Origin: Bacteroidales bacterium
GTDB lineage: Bacteria; Bacteroidota; Bacteroidia; Bacteroidales; F082
Assembly: GCA_017439405.1 (NCBI GenBank)
Contig: JAFSJF010000089.1
Coordinates: forward strand, 1-50,296
Direction: 5' to 3'
Length of the DNA stretch: 50,296 bases
This document shows, one piece after another, positions 32,397 to 41,088 of this stretch. Under the pieces are notes generated by a model that saw only the letters and a list, made by a program, of their open reading frames with translations, did no database searches and had not been told where the DNA came from. The position numbers and the translations under genes were made by a program. Each line of letters starts with the position of its first letter. Within the stretch, counting starts at the first letter, position 1.

Positions 32397-34862
32397 TTAC
32401 ATTCCGCCCATGCCCTGCGGCGCGCTACCCGAGTCGTCGCCGCCTTGACGGGCGCGTTGCTCAAGCTCCATCTTGCCGAAACGGAAGGTCACGCCGACCG
32501 AGACGCTGCGGCTGTTGTACTTCGAATTGGAGGTGGAAACAACATACGGGCTGCTGCTCGACTGGCCCCAACTGTTCCAATTGAAGATGTCGCTCGCGTT
32601 GACGAAGACCGACAGCTTACGGTCGAAGAAGTCGGCGCGAAGGCCGGCATTGATGCCATAGCGGGCATGACGCTCGCTGAAGAGCGATTGCGTGGGCGAA
32701 CTGTAATAGCCCGAGGCCGTCACTTCCAACTTATTCCACAGCTTGGCCCACAGATTCAGGCGGAAACTGTATGACCACATGTCGGGTTGCACATAGTGCT
32801 GGCCGTTGTAGTCGGTTTCCAAATAGGAGTCGTACAAATTGGCATAGAAGCGCACATTGAAGAAACCATTCGGACGATACATCACATTGGCCTCCAAGCC
32901 CGTGCTGTAGCTCTTACCCACATTGACGGGATAGCTATACGACACCGGGCGGCCATAAAGCCAATACATAGTGCTGTCGGAAGAAATCGTTATCGTATTG
33001 ACTTCGTTTGACTTGCCGCGATAGTAGGCCGACAAGCCCACCGAACCGAAACTCGTCCAATATTTGGTCCAGCCGGCTTCAATCGAGTTGGTGTAAATAC
33101 GCTCCAAGTCGGGATTTCCGCTGCTGTAGTTGTCCTCGTGATACATCGGGAAGGCGCTCAATTGCTCCGCTTCGGGTGCGGCGATGCGGCGCGTGTAGCT
33201 CAGCTTAAAGTTGTGCATCGACTTGGTGCGATACGACAAGTGAATCGAGGGACGGACGCTGAAGAAATGCTTCGAGAAGTTGTATTGCGTCGAGTCGGGA
33301 TACTCGCCGCTCACCAACTCACTGACGAAACGGATGCCCGGCTTCACCGTGAAACCGCCAAACTTGTGCTGCAAGGTGACAAAAGCCTCGTTGTTCAGCG
33401 TGCTGAAGTTGGCCTTGTAGGAACGATAAACGTCGTTGTCCCAATTCCAAGCGTCCTCGTCGCCGTAGGGATTGGTCACGGTGTCGGTGATGAGGTATCG
33501 TTTTTCGGGATCGATGCCCACGGTGTAGCCCACCGCAATCTCGCCGTTTTCGGAATAGGGGCGGTTGTAGACGATTTCGCCTTCCGCACCAAAAGAGCTG
33601 TAGTTGCTCACTTGTTGCATCACCTTCTTATATTCGTAAGGTTGGGTGAACGTCCTCGTAATCGTGCCGCCGTTGCCGCCGCCCCAACCCATCGCGTTCA
33701 CACTTACCGAAAGGTTGTGGCCTTTGTCGTCGAACTTGTGGCGATAATACAGGCCACCGTTGGCGAAATAGTTGCGGTTCCAAGCATTGCTGCTTTCAGC
33801 AAAATCAGTCGTCAAAGAGTCGGGGATAAATTCTTCGCGGAACACCGACATGCTGTTGGTGTTTTTGCCCCAATTCGGCCAACCGCTGAGCCAAACATTG
33901 ATGCTGTTGGCCGTATCTATCTCATAATCAAGGCTAAAATAGCCACCCGTATTGAAGTCTTTGCTGTTGTAAGTCGAAGTGTCAATTTCGTGGTTAGCCA
34001 AAAGATGTTCCTGCGTAAACAACGATTGGTCACTATAGCTGTTGCCTTTCCAAATGGAATAGCCGCCGTTGATATAGGCGTTGAACGTCAGCTTGTCGTT
34101 CGACCAAACGTATGACATCCAAGGCGTTACCGACGGCCTTGTGGAGCCATTCACGCCGAAACTGAAGAACTCGTTCTTCTGGATTTTGGCGTTGGTCACG
34201 ATGTTGATGATGCCGTCGGCATTGGAACCATAACGTGCCGAGGGGTTGGTGATGACCTCCACGCGGTCAATGCTGTTGGCGGGCATGGTCTGGATGTAGG
34301 TCTTGAGGTTTTCGGCGGTCATGTGCGAAGGCTTGTCGTTGATCCACACCTCCACGCTCGACGTGCCGCGCAGCGTGATGTTGCCCTCCACGTCGACCTC
34401 CACGCCCGGAGCGTTCTGCAAGGCATCGGAGGCCGTTCCCGTCTGGATGCTGGGGTCTTCGGCCACGTTGTACATGGTCTTCTCCCCTTCCACGGCAAAG
34501 AGCGGACGTTTTTCGGTGACGACCACCTCATCGAGTTTGGTGGCGCCTTCCGAGAGTTTCAGCTTGCCAAGGTCTTGGTTGCCTTTCACGGACAGCAGTT
34601 GCTCAAAGGTTTGGAAACCAATGGCCGAGACCGACAAACGGTAGTCGCCGTTGGGCGCTATGAGTTCGAAGCGGCCTTTGTCGTCGGCAGCCGCGCCGCT
34701 CACGAAGACACTATCTGCCTGACGGAAAAGCCCCACGTTGACAAAGGGAATCGCCCTGCCGTTGGCCTCCTCGACGATGGTTCCCGTGATTTTGTTTTGC
34801 GCTAAAGCCGGAAAAATGAAGCACATACAAAGTGCAAAAACCAAAATGGATTGCTTGTTCAT
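32397..34862 (-). CDS. Outer-membrane beta-barrel protein with carboxypeptidase-like N-terminal domain
   Basis: An 821-residue outer-membrane protein of the TonB-receptor-like barrel family common in Bacteroidetes. Order: signal peptide (ends PALAQ), a carboxypeptidase-regulatory-like beta-sandwich (KITGTIVEEANGRAIPFVNV, about 23-110), a plug-like domain (DALQNAPGVEVDVEGNITLRG, SIDRVEVITNPSARYGSNAD, about 140-230) and a large C-terminal barrel. The extreme C-terminus is Gly/Met-rich (QGMGGM). No SusD partner is next to it. It follows the efflux operon in the same direction but has its own promoter, which shares a 16-base motif with the efflux promoter, so the two units are probably co-regulated. 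Substrate unknown. Confidence 0.88.
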   Translation of the reverse strand: MNKQSILVFALCMCFIFPALAQNKITGTIVEEANGRAIPFVNVGLFRQADSVFVSGAAADDKGRFELIAPNGDYRLSVSAIGFQTFEQLLSVKGNQDLGKLKLSEGATKLDEVVVTEKRPLFAVEGEKTMYNVAEDPSIQTGTASDALQNAPGVEVDVEGNITLRGTSSVEVWINDKPSHMTAENLKTYIQTMPANSIDRVEVITNPSARYGSNADGIINIVTNAKIQKNEFFSFGVNGSTRPSVTPWMSYVWSNDKLTFNAYINGGYSIWKGNSYSDQSLFTQEHLLANHEIDTSTYNSKDFNTGGYFSLDYEIDTANSINVWLSGWPNWGKNTNSMSVFREEFIPDSLTTDFAESSNAWNRNYFANGGLYYRHKFDDKGHNLSVSVNAMGWGGGNGGTITRTFTQPYEYKKVMQQVSNYSSFGAEGEIVYNRPYSENGEIAVGYTVGIDPEKRYLITDTVTNPYGDEDAWNWDNDVYRSYKANFSTLNNEAFVTLQHKFGGFTVKPGIRFVSELVSGEYPDSTQYNFSKHFFSVRPSIHLSYRTKSMHNFKLSYTRRIAAPEAEQLSAFPMYHEDNYSSGNPDLERIYTNSIEAGWTKYWTSFGSVGLSAYYRGKSNEVNTITISSDSTMYWLYGRPVSYSYPVNVGKSYSTGLEANVMYRPNGFFNVRFYANLYDSYLETDYNGQHYVQPDMWSYSFRLNLWAKLWNKLEVTASGYYSSPTQSLFSERHARYGINAGLRADFFDRKLSVFVNASDIFNWNSWGQSSSSPYVVSTSNSKYNSRSVSVGVTFRFGKMELEQRARQGGDDSGSAPQGMGGM

Positions 34863-34910
34863 GATTGTATTATTTATAGATTTAGTTTACTATTTAAAAA
34901 TATAACGCAG

Positions 34911-34941
34911 CAAAAGTAGACATTATTTTGATACTGTCAAG
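34911..34941 (-). promoter_or_regulatory. Promoter of the barrel gene with shared TTGA-N5-TCAA motif
   Basis: A TACTTTTG -7 box (34911-34918) has the 16-base word ttttgatactgtcaag (34926-34941, plus strand) just upstream. The same word stands at the same distance from the -7 box in the efflux promoter at 40941-40971. The motif is a partial palindrome (TTGA, TCAA). Confidence 0.65.
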
Positions 34942-34955
34942 GGAAAAGTGAGATT

Positions 34956-36272
34956 TTATTCTGCATTCCTGTATAACTCAATAATCTTGCAGCGGTAGAG
35001 ATATTCATATCGCGCTTGCAGCAGGTCGGATTCGGCCTTGTGGAAGCGCGTCTTGCTCTCGTTCAGTTCGAGCAGGGTCTTTTTGCCCATGTCGAAGCCA
35101 GCCTTGGCATAGTCGTAGGCCACGCGCGAGGCCTCCAAGCTGTTTTCCATGGCTTCCATTTTTTGCTGCGCGGCCTTGGCGTTGCCGTAGGCTTGGCGGA
35201 TTTCCTTGCGCAGCGTTTTCTCCGTGTTTTCGAGGTCGAGTTGCTGGTCGGCGATGGAGAGTTCGGTCATCTTCACGCGGTATTTCGTCTTCATTCCGTT
35301 GAAAATCGGGATGTTGAGCGAGAAACCGAGTTGCGCCCTGCTGTTGCGTTTCAGTTGTTCATCGGCAGGCGTGTTGGGGTAGTTGTCGCCGAAATAATGG
35401 TACAGGCCGTTGGAATAGCCGGCATAGAAGTCCAAGGACGGATACCAAGCTGATTTTGAGGCTTTCAGGTCGTAATGGCTCTTTTGCAGGCGCAGACGTG
35501 CGGCTTCCATCGAAGGCTGGTTGAGCAAGGCTTGCGCGATGGTGGCTTGCGGCGCATCAAGTTCCTGGTTTTGACTCGCAAAGAAGGCCTCTGGAGTACT
35601 GATTTCAAAGCCTTCACTATCCTCAATTTCAAGGGCTTGCGTCAAGGTGAGCAAACTCAAGGCCAAATCGGTCTCGGCCTGCGTGAGGTTGGCTTGGTCG
35701 GCGGCGAGTTGTGCCCGACTTTCATAGACATCGGCCTCGGCAACGCGCCCGTTCTCAAAGAGTTGCTGCGTCTTTTCCAACTGTTCGGCAGAGAGTTCCG
35801 TTTGTCGGCGGGCGATTTCCACCTGCTCCTTGCCGTAAAGCACCTGCATGTAAAAGCCCATCACGCCGAGTTTCAGGTTAAGTTGGGCCGCTTCCTGGTC
35901 CTTTTCGGTGGCTTGCAGGTTCAAGGCATCGGCTTTGGCGGTATTGTAGAGGTTCAAGCCTTGAAACAGCGGCATGGAAAGGTTGGCGCCAAACGAAGCG
36001 GACGACGAGTTGTCGGATACATAAACACCTGTGTATGAGGGCGATTGGCCAAAACCAAAATACTCACCCGCATTAGCGTTCAAGGTTGGCAACCAGGCGT
36101 TTTTGCTGATTTTATATTGGTATTCGGCCTGCTCGCGAGCCAACTGGCTTTTGCGAATGTCGAGGTTGTGCTCAAGGGCGTAGTCGATGCACTCGTCAAG
36201 CGTCCAGACTTTCTGGGCTTGGGCGGCGAAAACAGTCGCAACAAGTAGCGTTGTCAGGAAAAAGCGTTTCAT
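34956..36272 (-). CDS. TolC-family outer-membrane efflux protein
   Basis: The outer-membrane channel of a tripartite exporter. The 438-residue protein has a signal peptide (MKRFFLTTLLVATVFAAQA), then two homologous halves of long helices and short barrel strands, with WTLDECIDYALEHNLDIRKS near the start and matching repeats near 110-230 and 320-430. The ATG overlaps the stop of the adaptor gene by four bases, so the two are translationally coupled. It is the last gene of the MacB-type operon. Confidence 0.93.
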   Translation of the reverse strand: MKRFFLTTLLVATVFAAQAQKVWTLDECIDYALEHNLDIRKSQLAREQAEYQYKISKNAWLPTLNANAGEYFGFGQSPSYTGVYVSDNSSSASFGANLSMPLFQGLNLYNTAKADALNLQATEKDQEAAQLNLKLGVMGFYMQVLYGKEQVEIARRQTELSAEQLEKTQQLFENGRVAEADVYESRAQLAADQANLTQAETDLALSLLTLTQALEIEDSEGFEISTPEAFFASQNQELDAPQATIAQALLNQPSMEAARLRLQKSHYDLKASKSAWYPSLDFYAGYSNGLYHYFGDNYPNTPADEQLKRNSRAQLGFSLNIPIFNGMKTKYRVKMTELSIADQQLDLENTEKTLRKEIRQAYGNAKAAQQKMEAMENSLEASRVAYDYAKAGFDMGKKTLLELNESKTRFHKAESDLLQARYEYLYRCKIIELYRNAE

Positions 36273-37372
36273 TTTTCTTCGGTTTTTTCGATTCCACGGA
36301 TTTTGTCGCCGACTTGCAGCCCCTCGGTGACAACGATGTTGACACCGTCCGAAAGCCCGACTTTAACGGCTTGTTTCTCAAATTGTTGCGGCAAGTCTTC
36401 CTTGGTGCAGCGATACACGAAGGTCTCGCCGTCCTCGTAACTGATGCAGCTTTCGGGCACGACGACGGCTCCGGTGGCCTTGTCGAGGACGATTTCGGCG
36501 TTGGCGGAGTAGCCGGCGCGGACGAAGACGTCGTCGGGCAGGATGGCGCGGGCCTTCATCTCGAAGAAGACGGCGCCGCTTTCTTGCGTGCCTTTGGGCG
36601 CGATGTACTCCAACACGGCGTCGAACTTGCGGTCGTTCATGGCGCCAATGGTCAAGGTCATGGGCATTCCCTCATGGATTTTTCCCACCTCGGTCTCGTC
36701 GAGTTTGCCCTTGAAAATCATATCCTTCATGTTGGCAATGGTCGCGATGGTGGTGCCGTCGTTGAAGGTGTTGGAGTTGATGACCGAGTTGCCGACTTTC
36801 ACGGGGATGTCGAGGATCATGCCCGAAATGGTGGCCTTGATTTTCGTGTTGCTGTAGCCCGAAGTGCTCTTCGAGATGCCCTCCTTGATGATGTTGAGTT
36901 GGTCTTGGGCATTGCTGTAGCTCTCCTTGGCTTGCTGGTAGTCGAGTTGCGACTTCTCGAATTCCTCGGTGGAAATCAGGCCTTTAGCCTTCAGGTTTTG
37001 CTGCCGTTGGAAGGTCTTTTCCACGTTGTCTAAGTTCATTTTGGCCACGCGCACCTGCGACTCGGCGGCGGCGAGGTTGCTCACGTCGGGGATGACCTTC
37101 ACGATGGCGATGACCTCGCCCTGCTGCACCGACTGTCCGGGTTCCTTCAGGATTTCGGAGATGATGCCCGACACTTGCGGCTTCATGGCCACCTCGTCGC
37201 GCGGGTCGATTTGTCCCGTCACGACCGTGGTCTTCTGGATTGTGTCGGTTTTGGCCTCTTCGATTTCGTAAACGACCTCTTGCGGCCTCGATTTCTTGTA
37301 GAGATATACGAAAGTCCAGATGACCCCCGCTCCTAACAAGATGAAAAACAAGATTTTGAAAAACTTCTTCAT
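36269..37372 (-). CDS. Periplasmic adaptor (MacA/HlyD-like) of the efflux system
   Basis: Connects the inner-membrane ABC pump to TolC across the periplasm. The start at 37372 (MKKFFKILFFILLGAGVIWT) gives a single N-terminal membrane anchor. The 367-residue protein shows the lipoyl-like half motif KPQVSGIISEILKEPGQSV, a coiled-coil hairpin (about 95-170), a second lipoyl half and a beta-barrel domain. The large palindromic element at 37402-37547 separates it from the permease genes upstream. Confidence 0.93.
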   Translation of the reverse strand: MKKFFKILFFILLGAGVIWTFVYLYKKSRPQEVVYEIEEAKTDTIQKTTVVTGQIDPRDEVAMKPQVSGIISEILKEPGQSVQQGEVIAIVKVIPDVSNLAAAESQVRVAKMNLDNVEKTFQRQQNLKAKGLISTEEFEKSQLDYQQAKESYSNAQDQLNIIKEGISKSTSGYSNTKIKATISGMILDIPVKVGNSVINSNTFNDGTTIATIANMKDMIFKGKLDETEVGKIHEGMPMTLTIGAMNDRKFDAVLEYIAPKGTQESGAVFFEMKARAILPDDVFVRAGYSANAEIVLDKATGAVVVPESCISYEDGETFVYRCTKEDLPQQFEKQAVKVGLSDGVNIVVTEGLQVGDKIRGIEKTEEK

Positions 37373-37401
37373 AACAATTTGGTATTTATTATTCAATATT
37401 T

Positions 37402-37547
37402 AACTACGAATTTCACGAATATCACCAATTTTTGACGAATTGAATTTTGCGACTTCGTCGCGAATGGGTACGAATATTCGTTTCATTCGCAGCCTTGGCT
37501 GCAAAATTCAAGCGGCAGCATTCGTTTAATTCGTGCAATTCGTAGTT
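37402..37547. repeat. Large palindromic intergenic element, copy 3
   Basis: Begins aactacgaatttcacgaat and ends gcaattcgtagtt. Internal hairpins are gcgacttcgtcgc and gcagccttggctgc. It lies between a permease gene and the adaptor gene in the efflux operon. Confidence 0.85.
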
Positions 37548-37558
37548 TCTATTCATAA

Positions 37559-38821
37559 TTATTCCTCCCGAATGGCATCAATCGCCTTAATCTGAATGGC
37601 CCTCCAAGCAGGCAAGACACCAGCCAAAAGACCTGAAAAAATGACTATAATCGTGGCCAACACAGCGGCCTTGAAACTCATGTACGGGTCTTGGAACATC
37701 ATGTTGTCGCTTGGCATGTTGGAAGTCACCATCCCGACGATGGCCATGATTCCAACGCCGAAGCACAGTCCCACCAATCCCGCCAAGGTGGTGAGCAGCA
37801 GACTCTCCGACAGCACTTGTCCGATGATGTCCTTGGGCTTGGCCCCGATGGCCCGTCGCACGCCGATTTCGCGGGTGCGCTCCTTAACCGTCACGAGCAT
37901 GATGTTGCTCACGCCGATGATGCCCGACATAAGGGTGCCCAAGCCCACAATCCAGATGAGGATGTGGATGCCGAGGAACAAGCCCTTGAAGGCCTTGAAC
38001 ATCTCCGTGAGATTGAAGGAGTTGATGGCCTCGTCATCGTAAGGAGCGATGTCGTGCCGCTGCTTGATGAGCTGCTTGATGTCTTCCTCGATGTCAGGGA
38101 TGGGCGTGTCGTCGTCGGCAACCATGGCGAAGAAACGGATCTTGTCGCCCAAAGCAAACGCCTGCTGCATGGTGGTGAAAGGCAAAATGACCGACTCTTC
38201 GATGGAGCCGTTGATGTTGACGTTGTCGGTGTAGGAACGCACCACGCCCACCACCTGGAAGTATATTCCGTTGACTTTCACCATCTTGCCAATCGGATCT
38301 TCGTCTTTCTCAAACATGGTCGTATAGACTTTCCGGCCCAAAAGGCACACTTTGCGGTTGGCGGCAATGTCGGTGTCGTTGATGAAACGCCCTTTCATGA
38401 CCTTCGACCGCTCAATCTCGTTGTATTCCGGCATCACGCCTTTCACCGTGAAACTGCCGCCGCGACTGCCATAAACCACGTTCTTGTCCTCGCTCGACCA
38501 CAAACTGGCCTCGGGCGAGATGGCCGTAACGCAAGGGAACGCTTCTCTGATTGCCTCAAGGTCAGCGAGTTGCATCGACCATAAGCGGCCTTTCTGGTAG
38601 CCCTTGTAGGGTTCGGTAGTCTCATCAACGAAGAAGAAACCCGTGTTGGGCGTCACGCCTTCCACCTGCATCATCAGGCCGTTCTCGAAGCCGTTGCCCG
38701 TTGACGAAAGCACCACGAGGAGGAAAATGCCCCAAAACACGCCGAAAGCCGTCAGCAAGCTGCGGGTCTTGTTGCGCGTGATGGTCTGCCAAATCTCGTG
38801 TATGCCGTCGAAGTCGAACAT
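37559..38821 (-). CDS. MacB-type ABC transporter permease (second)
   Basis: A 420-residue inner-membrane protein of the MacB/FtsX type: one N-terminal helix (LLTAFGVFWGIFLLVVL), a large periplasmic MacB core domain (about 45-290) and three C-terminal helices with the cytoplasmic coupling segment RTREIGVRRAIGAKP. Such mechanotransmission pumps push substrates from the periplasm through TolC. It is the second of two related permeases encoded side by side, which probably form a heterodimer with the ATPase encoded at 40066. Confidence 0.92.
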   Translation of the reverse strand: MFDFDGIHEIWQTITRNKTRSLLTAFGVFWGIFLLVVLSSTGNGFENGLMMQVEGVTPNTGFFFVDETTEPYKGYQKGRLWSMQLADLEAIREAFPCVTAISPEASLWSSEDKNVVYGSRGGSFTVKGVMPEYNEIERSKVMKGRFINDTDIAANRKVCLLGRKVYTTMFEKDEDPIGKMVKVNGIYFQVVGVVRSYTDNVNINGSIEESVILPFTTMQQAFALGDKIRFFAMVADDDTPIPDIEEDIKQLIKQRHDIAPYDDEAINSFNLTEMFKAFKGLFLGIHILIWIVGLGTLMSGIIGVSNIMLVTVKERTREIGVRRAIGAKPKDIIGQVLSESLLLTTLAGLVGLCFGVGIMAIVGMVTSNMPSDNMMFQDPYMSFKAAVLATIIVIFSGLLAGVLPAWRAIQIKAIDAIREE

Positions 38822-38833
38822 AGTGCGTGGTTT

Positions 38834-40069
38834 TTATCTGTAATTCATTGCTTCTATAGGTTTGATTTTCACGGCCTTGCGGGCAGGGAAAAAGCCTGCC
38901 AACACGCCGCAGACGATGAGCAAGGCCGTGGCCATCAGCACAATGCGGATGTCGATGCTCGGAACGATGTTCAGGGGAATGGCGTTTCCTTCTTGCATCT
39001 TGCCCAAGATATTGCCGCCGGCTTCGGCCACCACCATGCCGAGCCACATTCCGATGTAGCCGAAAATCGTAGTGATGATTAGGGATTCGGTGACGATGGA
39101 GGCCAAAATCGAGCGCGACTTGGCGCCGAGGGCCTTGCGGATGCCGATTTCGTTGGTGCGTTCCTTCACGGTGATGCGCATGATGTTGCTCACGCCCACG
39201 ATGCCCGAGATGAGCATGGCGAAGCCGATGATCCAGATGAAGAGTTGCAAAGTGTTGAAAATCTTCATGGTTTGCAGGTATTCCTCTTGTCGACTGCGGA
39301 TGTAAACTGCGGAGGTGTCGTCGGGGTCAAACTCGTGGAGATGCGCCAATTGGGTGCGCAGATGTTCGGTGAACGCCTCGTTGTCCTCCTTGGTTTCCAA
39401 GCCTTTGACGGTGAAATGAAGCATCCAGTAGCGGCTTCGTCTCGTGATTTTCTTCAAAGAGGAAAAAGGCACATAGCCGCTGCCATCAGAACGGCCTTCC
39501 ACATCACAAACGCCAACCACCTTGTAGGCGATGCCGCTAATGATGACAAATTGGCCAAGCGGGGAAACGTCATCGTCAAAGAGCTTGTCGCGCAACGACT
39601 TGTCAACGACGATGACTTTCTCGCTGTTTTTCTCATCCAAGTCGTTGATGAAGCGTCCTTCCGCCATCTTGACGTTGTTGATATCCTTGAAGACAGGTTT
39701 TACGCCGCTCATGAAAACGCTACTCGACTTGTCGCCGACGTTGGCAAAACCGTTTTGATAGATGCGTGGCGAAACTTTGTCCACATTCTTGACTTCGGTT
39801 TCCAAAAAACGTATGTCCCTGTCGTTGAACATGATGGAACGGTTGATGCCGTGACCCTTGAAGGGCATCGAGGTCTCGCCGCTATAAATCATATAGACAT
39901 TGGTGGACTGGTCGCTGAACTGCTCGCTGACGCCGTTCATGATGCCGTTGCCCGCCGCAAGCAGCACGATGAGGATGAAGATGCCCCAGGAGATGGCGAA
40001 TCCCGTGAGGAACGTCCTCAACTTGTTGCGGCTCAAGGCCATGAATATCTCGCGCCAGAAGTCCATCAC
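38834..40069 (-). CDS. MacB-type ABC transporter permease (first)
   Basis: A 411-residue paralogue of the following permease, with the same four-helix MacB layout: LRTFLTGFAISWGIFILIVLL near the start, periplasmic core, then RTNEIGIRKALGAKSRSI and two more helices. The ATG overlaps the stop of the ATPase gene by four bases; the next permease starts 12 bases later. Together with ATPase, adaptor and TolC it makes a complete tripartite exporter for an unknown substrate such as a peptide, lipid or drug. Confidence 0.92.
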   Translation of the reverse strand: MMDFWREIFMALSRNKLRTFLTGFAISWGIFILIVLLAAGNGIMNGVSEQFSDQSTNVYMIYSGETSMPFKGHGINRSIMFNDRDIRFLETEVKNVDKVSPRIYQNGFANVGDKSSSVFMSGVKPVFKDINNVKMAEGRFINDLDEKNSEKVIVVDKSLRDKLFDDDVSPLGQFVIISGIAYKVVGVCDVEGRSDGSGYVPFSSLKKITRRSRYWMLHFTVKGLETKEDNEAFTEHLRTQLAHLHEFDPDDTSAVYIRSRQEEYLQTMKIFNTLQLFIWIIGFAMLISGIVGVSNIMRITVKERTNEIGIRKALGAKSRSILASIVTESLIITTIFGYIGMWLGMVVAEAGGNILGKMQEGNAIPLNIVPSIDIRIVLMATALLIVCGVLAGFFPARKAVKIKPIEAMNYR

Positions 40070-40779
40070 TTAATTTCCTTATTGAAGTCGATAAGGTCGG
40101 GGTTGTTGATTTCGATGTTCTCGATGATGCCATCCTTCAGGTGGATGATCTTGTTGGTTCTCAGGGCAATGCCACGCTCGTGCGTGACGATGACCATAGT
40201 GATGCCCGTTTGGTTCACCTCGCGGAGGATTTGCATCACCTCGGCGGAGGTCTTGCTGTCCAAGGCGCCGGTGGGTTCGTCGGCGAGGATGATTTTCGGC
40301 TGTGTCACCAAAGCGCGGGCCATCGAAACGCGTTGCTTTTGTCCGCCCGAGAGTTCGTTGGGATAGTGGTCGGCCCATTCCTTCAGGCCAAACCTTTCGA
40401 GGTATTCCATGGCGAGCTGGTTGCGCTTCTTGCGGCTCACCCCTTGGTAATACAAGGGCAAGGCCACGTTTTCCATCGCCATCTTGAAGGGGATGAGGTT
40501 GAACGACTGGAAGATGAAGCCGATGGTTTGGTTGCGCACGTCGGCGGCCTCGTTCTCGCTGAGGTCTTTGACGAGTTTCCCGTTGAGGTAGTAACTGCCC
40601 GAATCGTAGTTGTCGAGGATGCCCAGGATGTTGAGCAAGGTCGATTTCCCCGAGCCGGATGCCCCCATGATGCTGACCATCTCGCCCTCATTGACCTGCA
40701 AATCAATGCCTTTCAGCACGTGCAGGGGCTGGGCACCGAAGTAAGTCTTGTTTATTTTCTCCAATCGAATCATCGCCAT
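40066..40779 (-). CDS. ABC transporter ATP-binding protein (MacB/LolD class)
   Basis: The 237-residue nucleotide-binding subunit shows Walker A GASGSGKSTLL near residue 40, the ABC signature LSGGQKQRVSMARAL near 143, Walker B IILADEPTGALD and the switch histidine in VTHE. The class is the MacB/LolD/FtsE group that pairs with FtsX-like permeases. It is the first gene of the operon ATPase-permease-permease-adaptor-TolC. Its promoter lies about 160 bases upstream (40941-40948), leaving a long leader. Confidence 0.95.
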   Translation of the reverse strand: MAMIRLEKINKTYFGAQPLHVLKGIDLQVNEGEMVSIMGASGSGKSTLLNILGILDNYDSGSYYLNGKLVKDLSENEAADVRNQTIGFIFQSFNLIPFKMAMENVALPLYYQGVSRKKRNQLAMEYLERFGLKEWADHYPNELSGGQKQRVSMARALVTQPKIILADEPTGALDSKTSAEVMQILREVNQTGITMVIVTHERGIALRTNKIIHLKDGIIENIEINNPDLIDFNKEIK

Positions 40780-40999
40780 ATCTTATTAATTAGGTGTACC
40801 TAAACAATGTTATCCCGTTTGTAATACGCAGAAAGTCCGCATTTGTTACATTTTTGCCAAAATAATTGTAAATCCTTTTTTCTCCTGACAATCTGCATGT
40901 TGCTTTAAATTTCATAGTGTATTAGTCTATTAGAACACTGCAAAAGTACGGATTTTTTTGATACTGTCAAGAGGAATATTGAATTTTTTCTGCAAGTAT
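40780..40999 (-). promoter_or_regulatory. Leader and promoter of the efflux operon
   Basis: TACTTTTG -7 box at 40941-40948, with the word ttttgatactgtcaag at 40956-40971 immediately upstream, as in the barrel-gene promoter. The leader 40780-40940 is A+T-rich, contains no ORF I can support and ends in the small dyad aattaggtgtacctaa near the start codon. Confidence 0.6.
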
Positions 41000-41072
41000 G
41001 TCATTGCGAGCGAAGCAATCCAGGAATAACGCTTCATGTCTGGATTGCTTCGTCGTTCCTCCTCGCAATGAC
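41000..41072. repeat. GTCATTGCGAG palindromic dispersed repeat
   Basis: The arms contain gtcattgcgag and ctcgcaatgac, with inner arms gaagcaatccag and ctggattgcttc around a short loop. This type of repeat is very common between genes in diverse bacteria. It lies between the efflux promoter and the SecD-head-like gene. Confidence 0.8.
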
Positions 41073-41088
41073 GCGAAGCGTGCCATAG

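Noticed and set aside
41000-41072. Palindrome between efflux and sigma loci as a novel regulatory element
   Set aside because: It belongs to a very widespread type of GTCATTGCGAG repeat, so it is listed as a dispersed repeat only.
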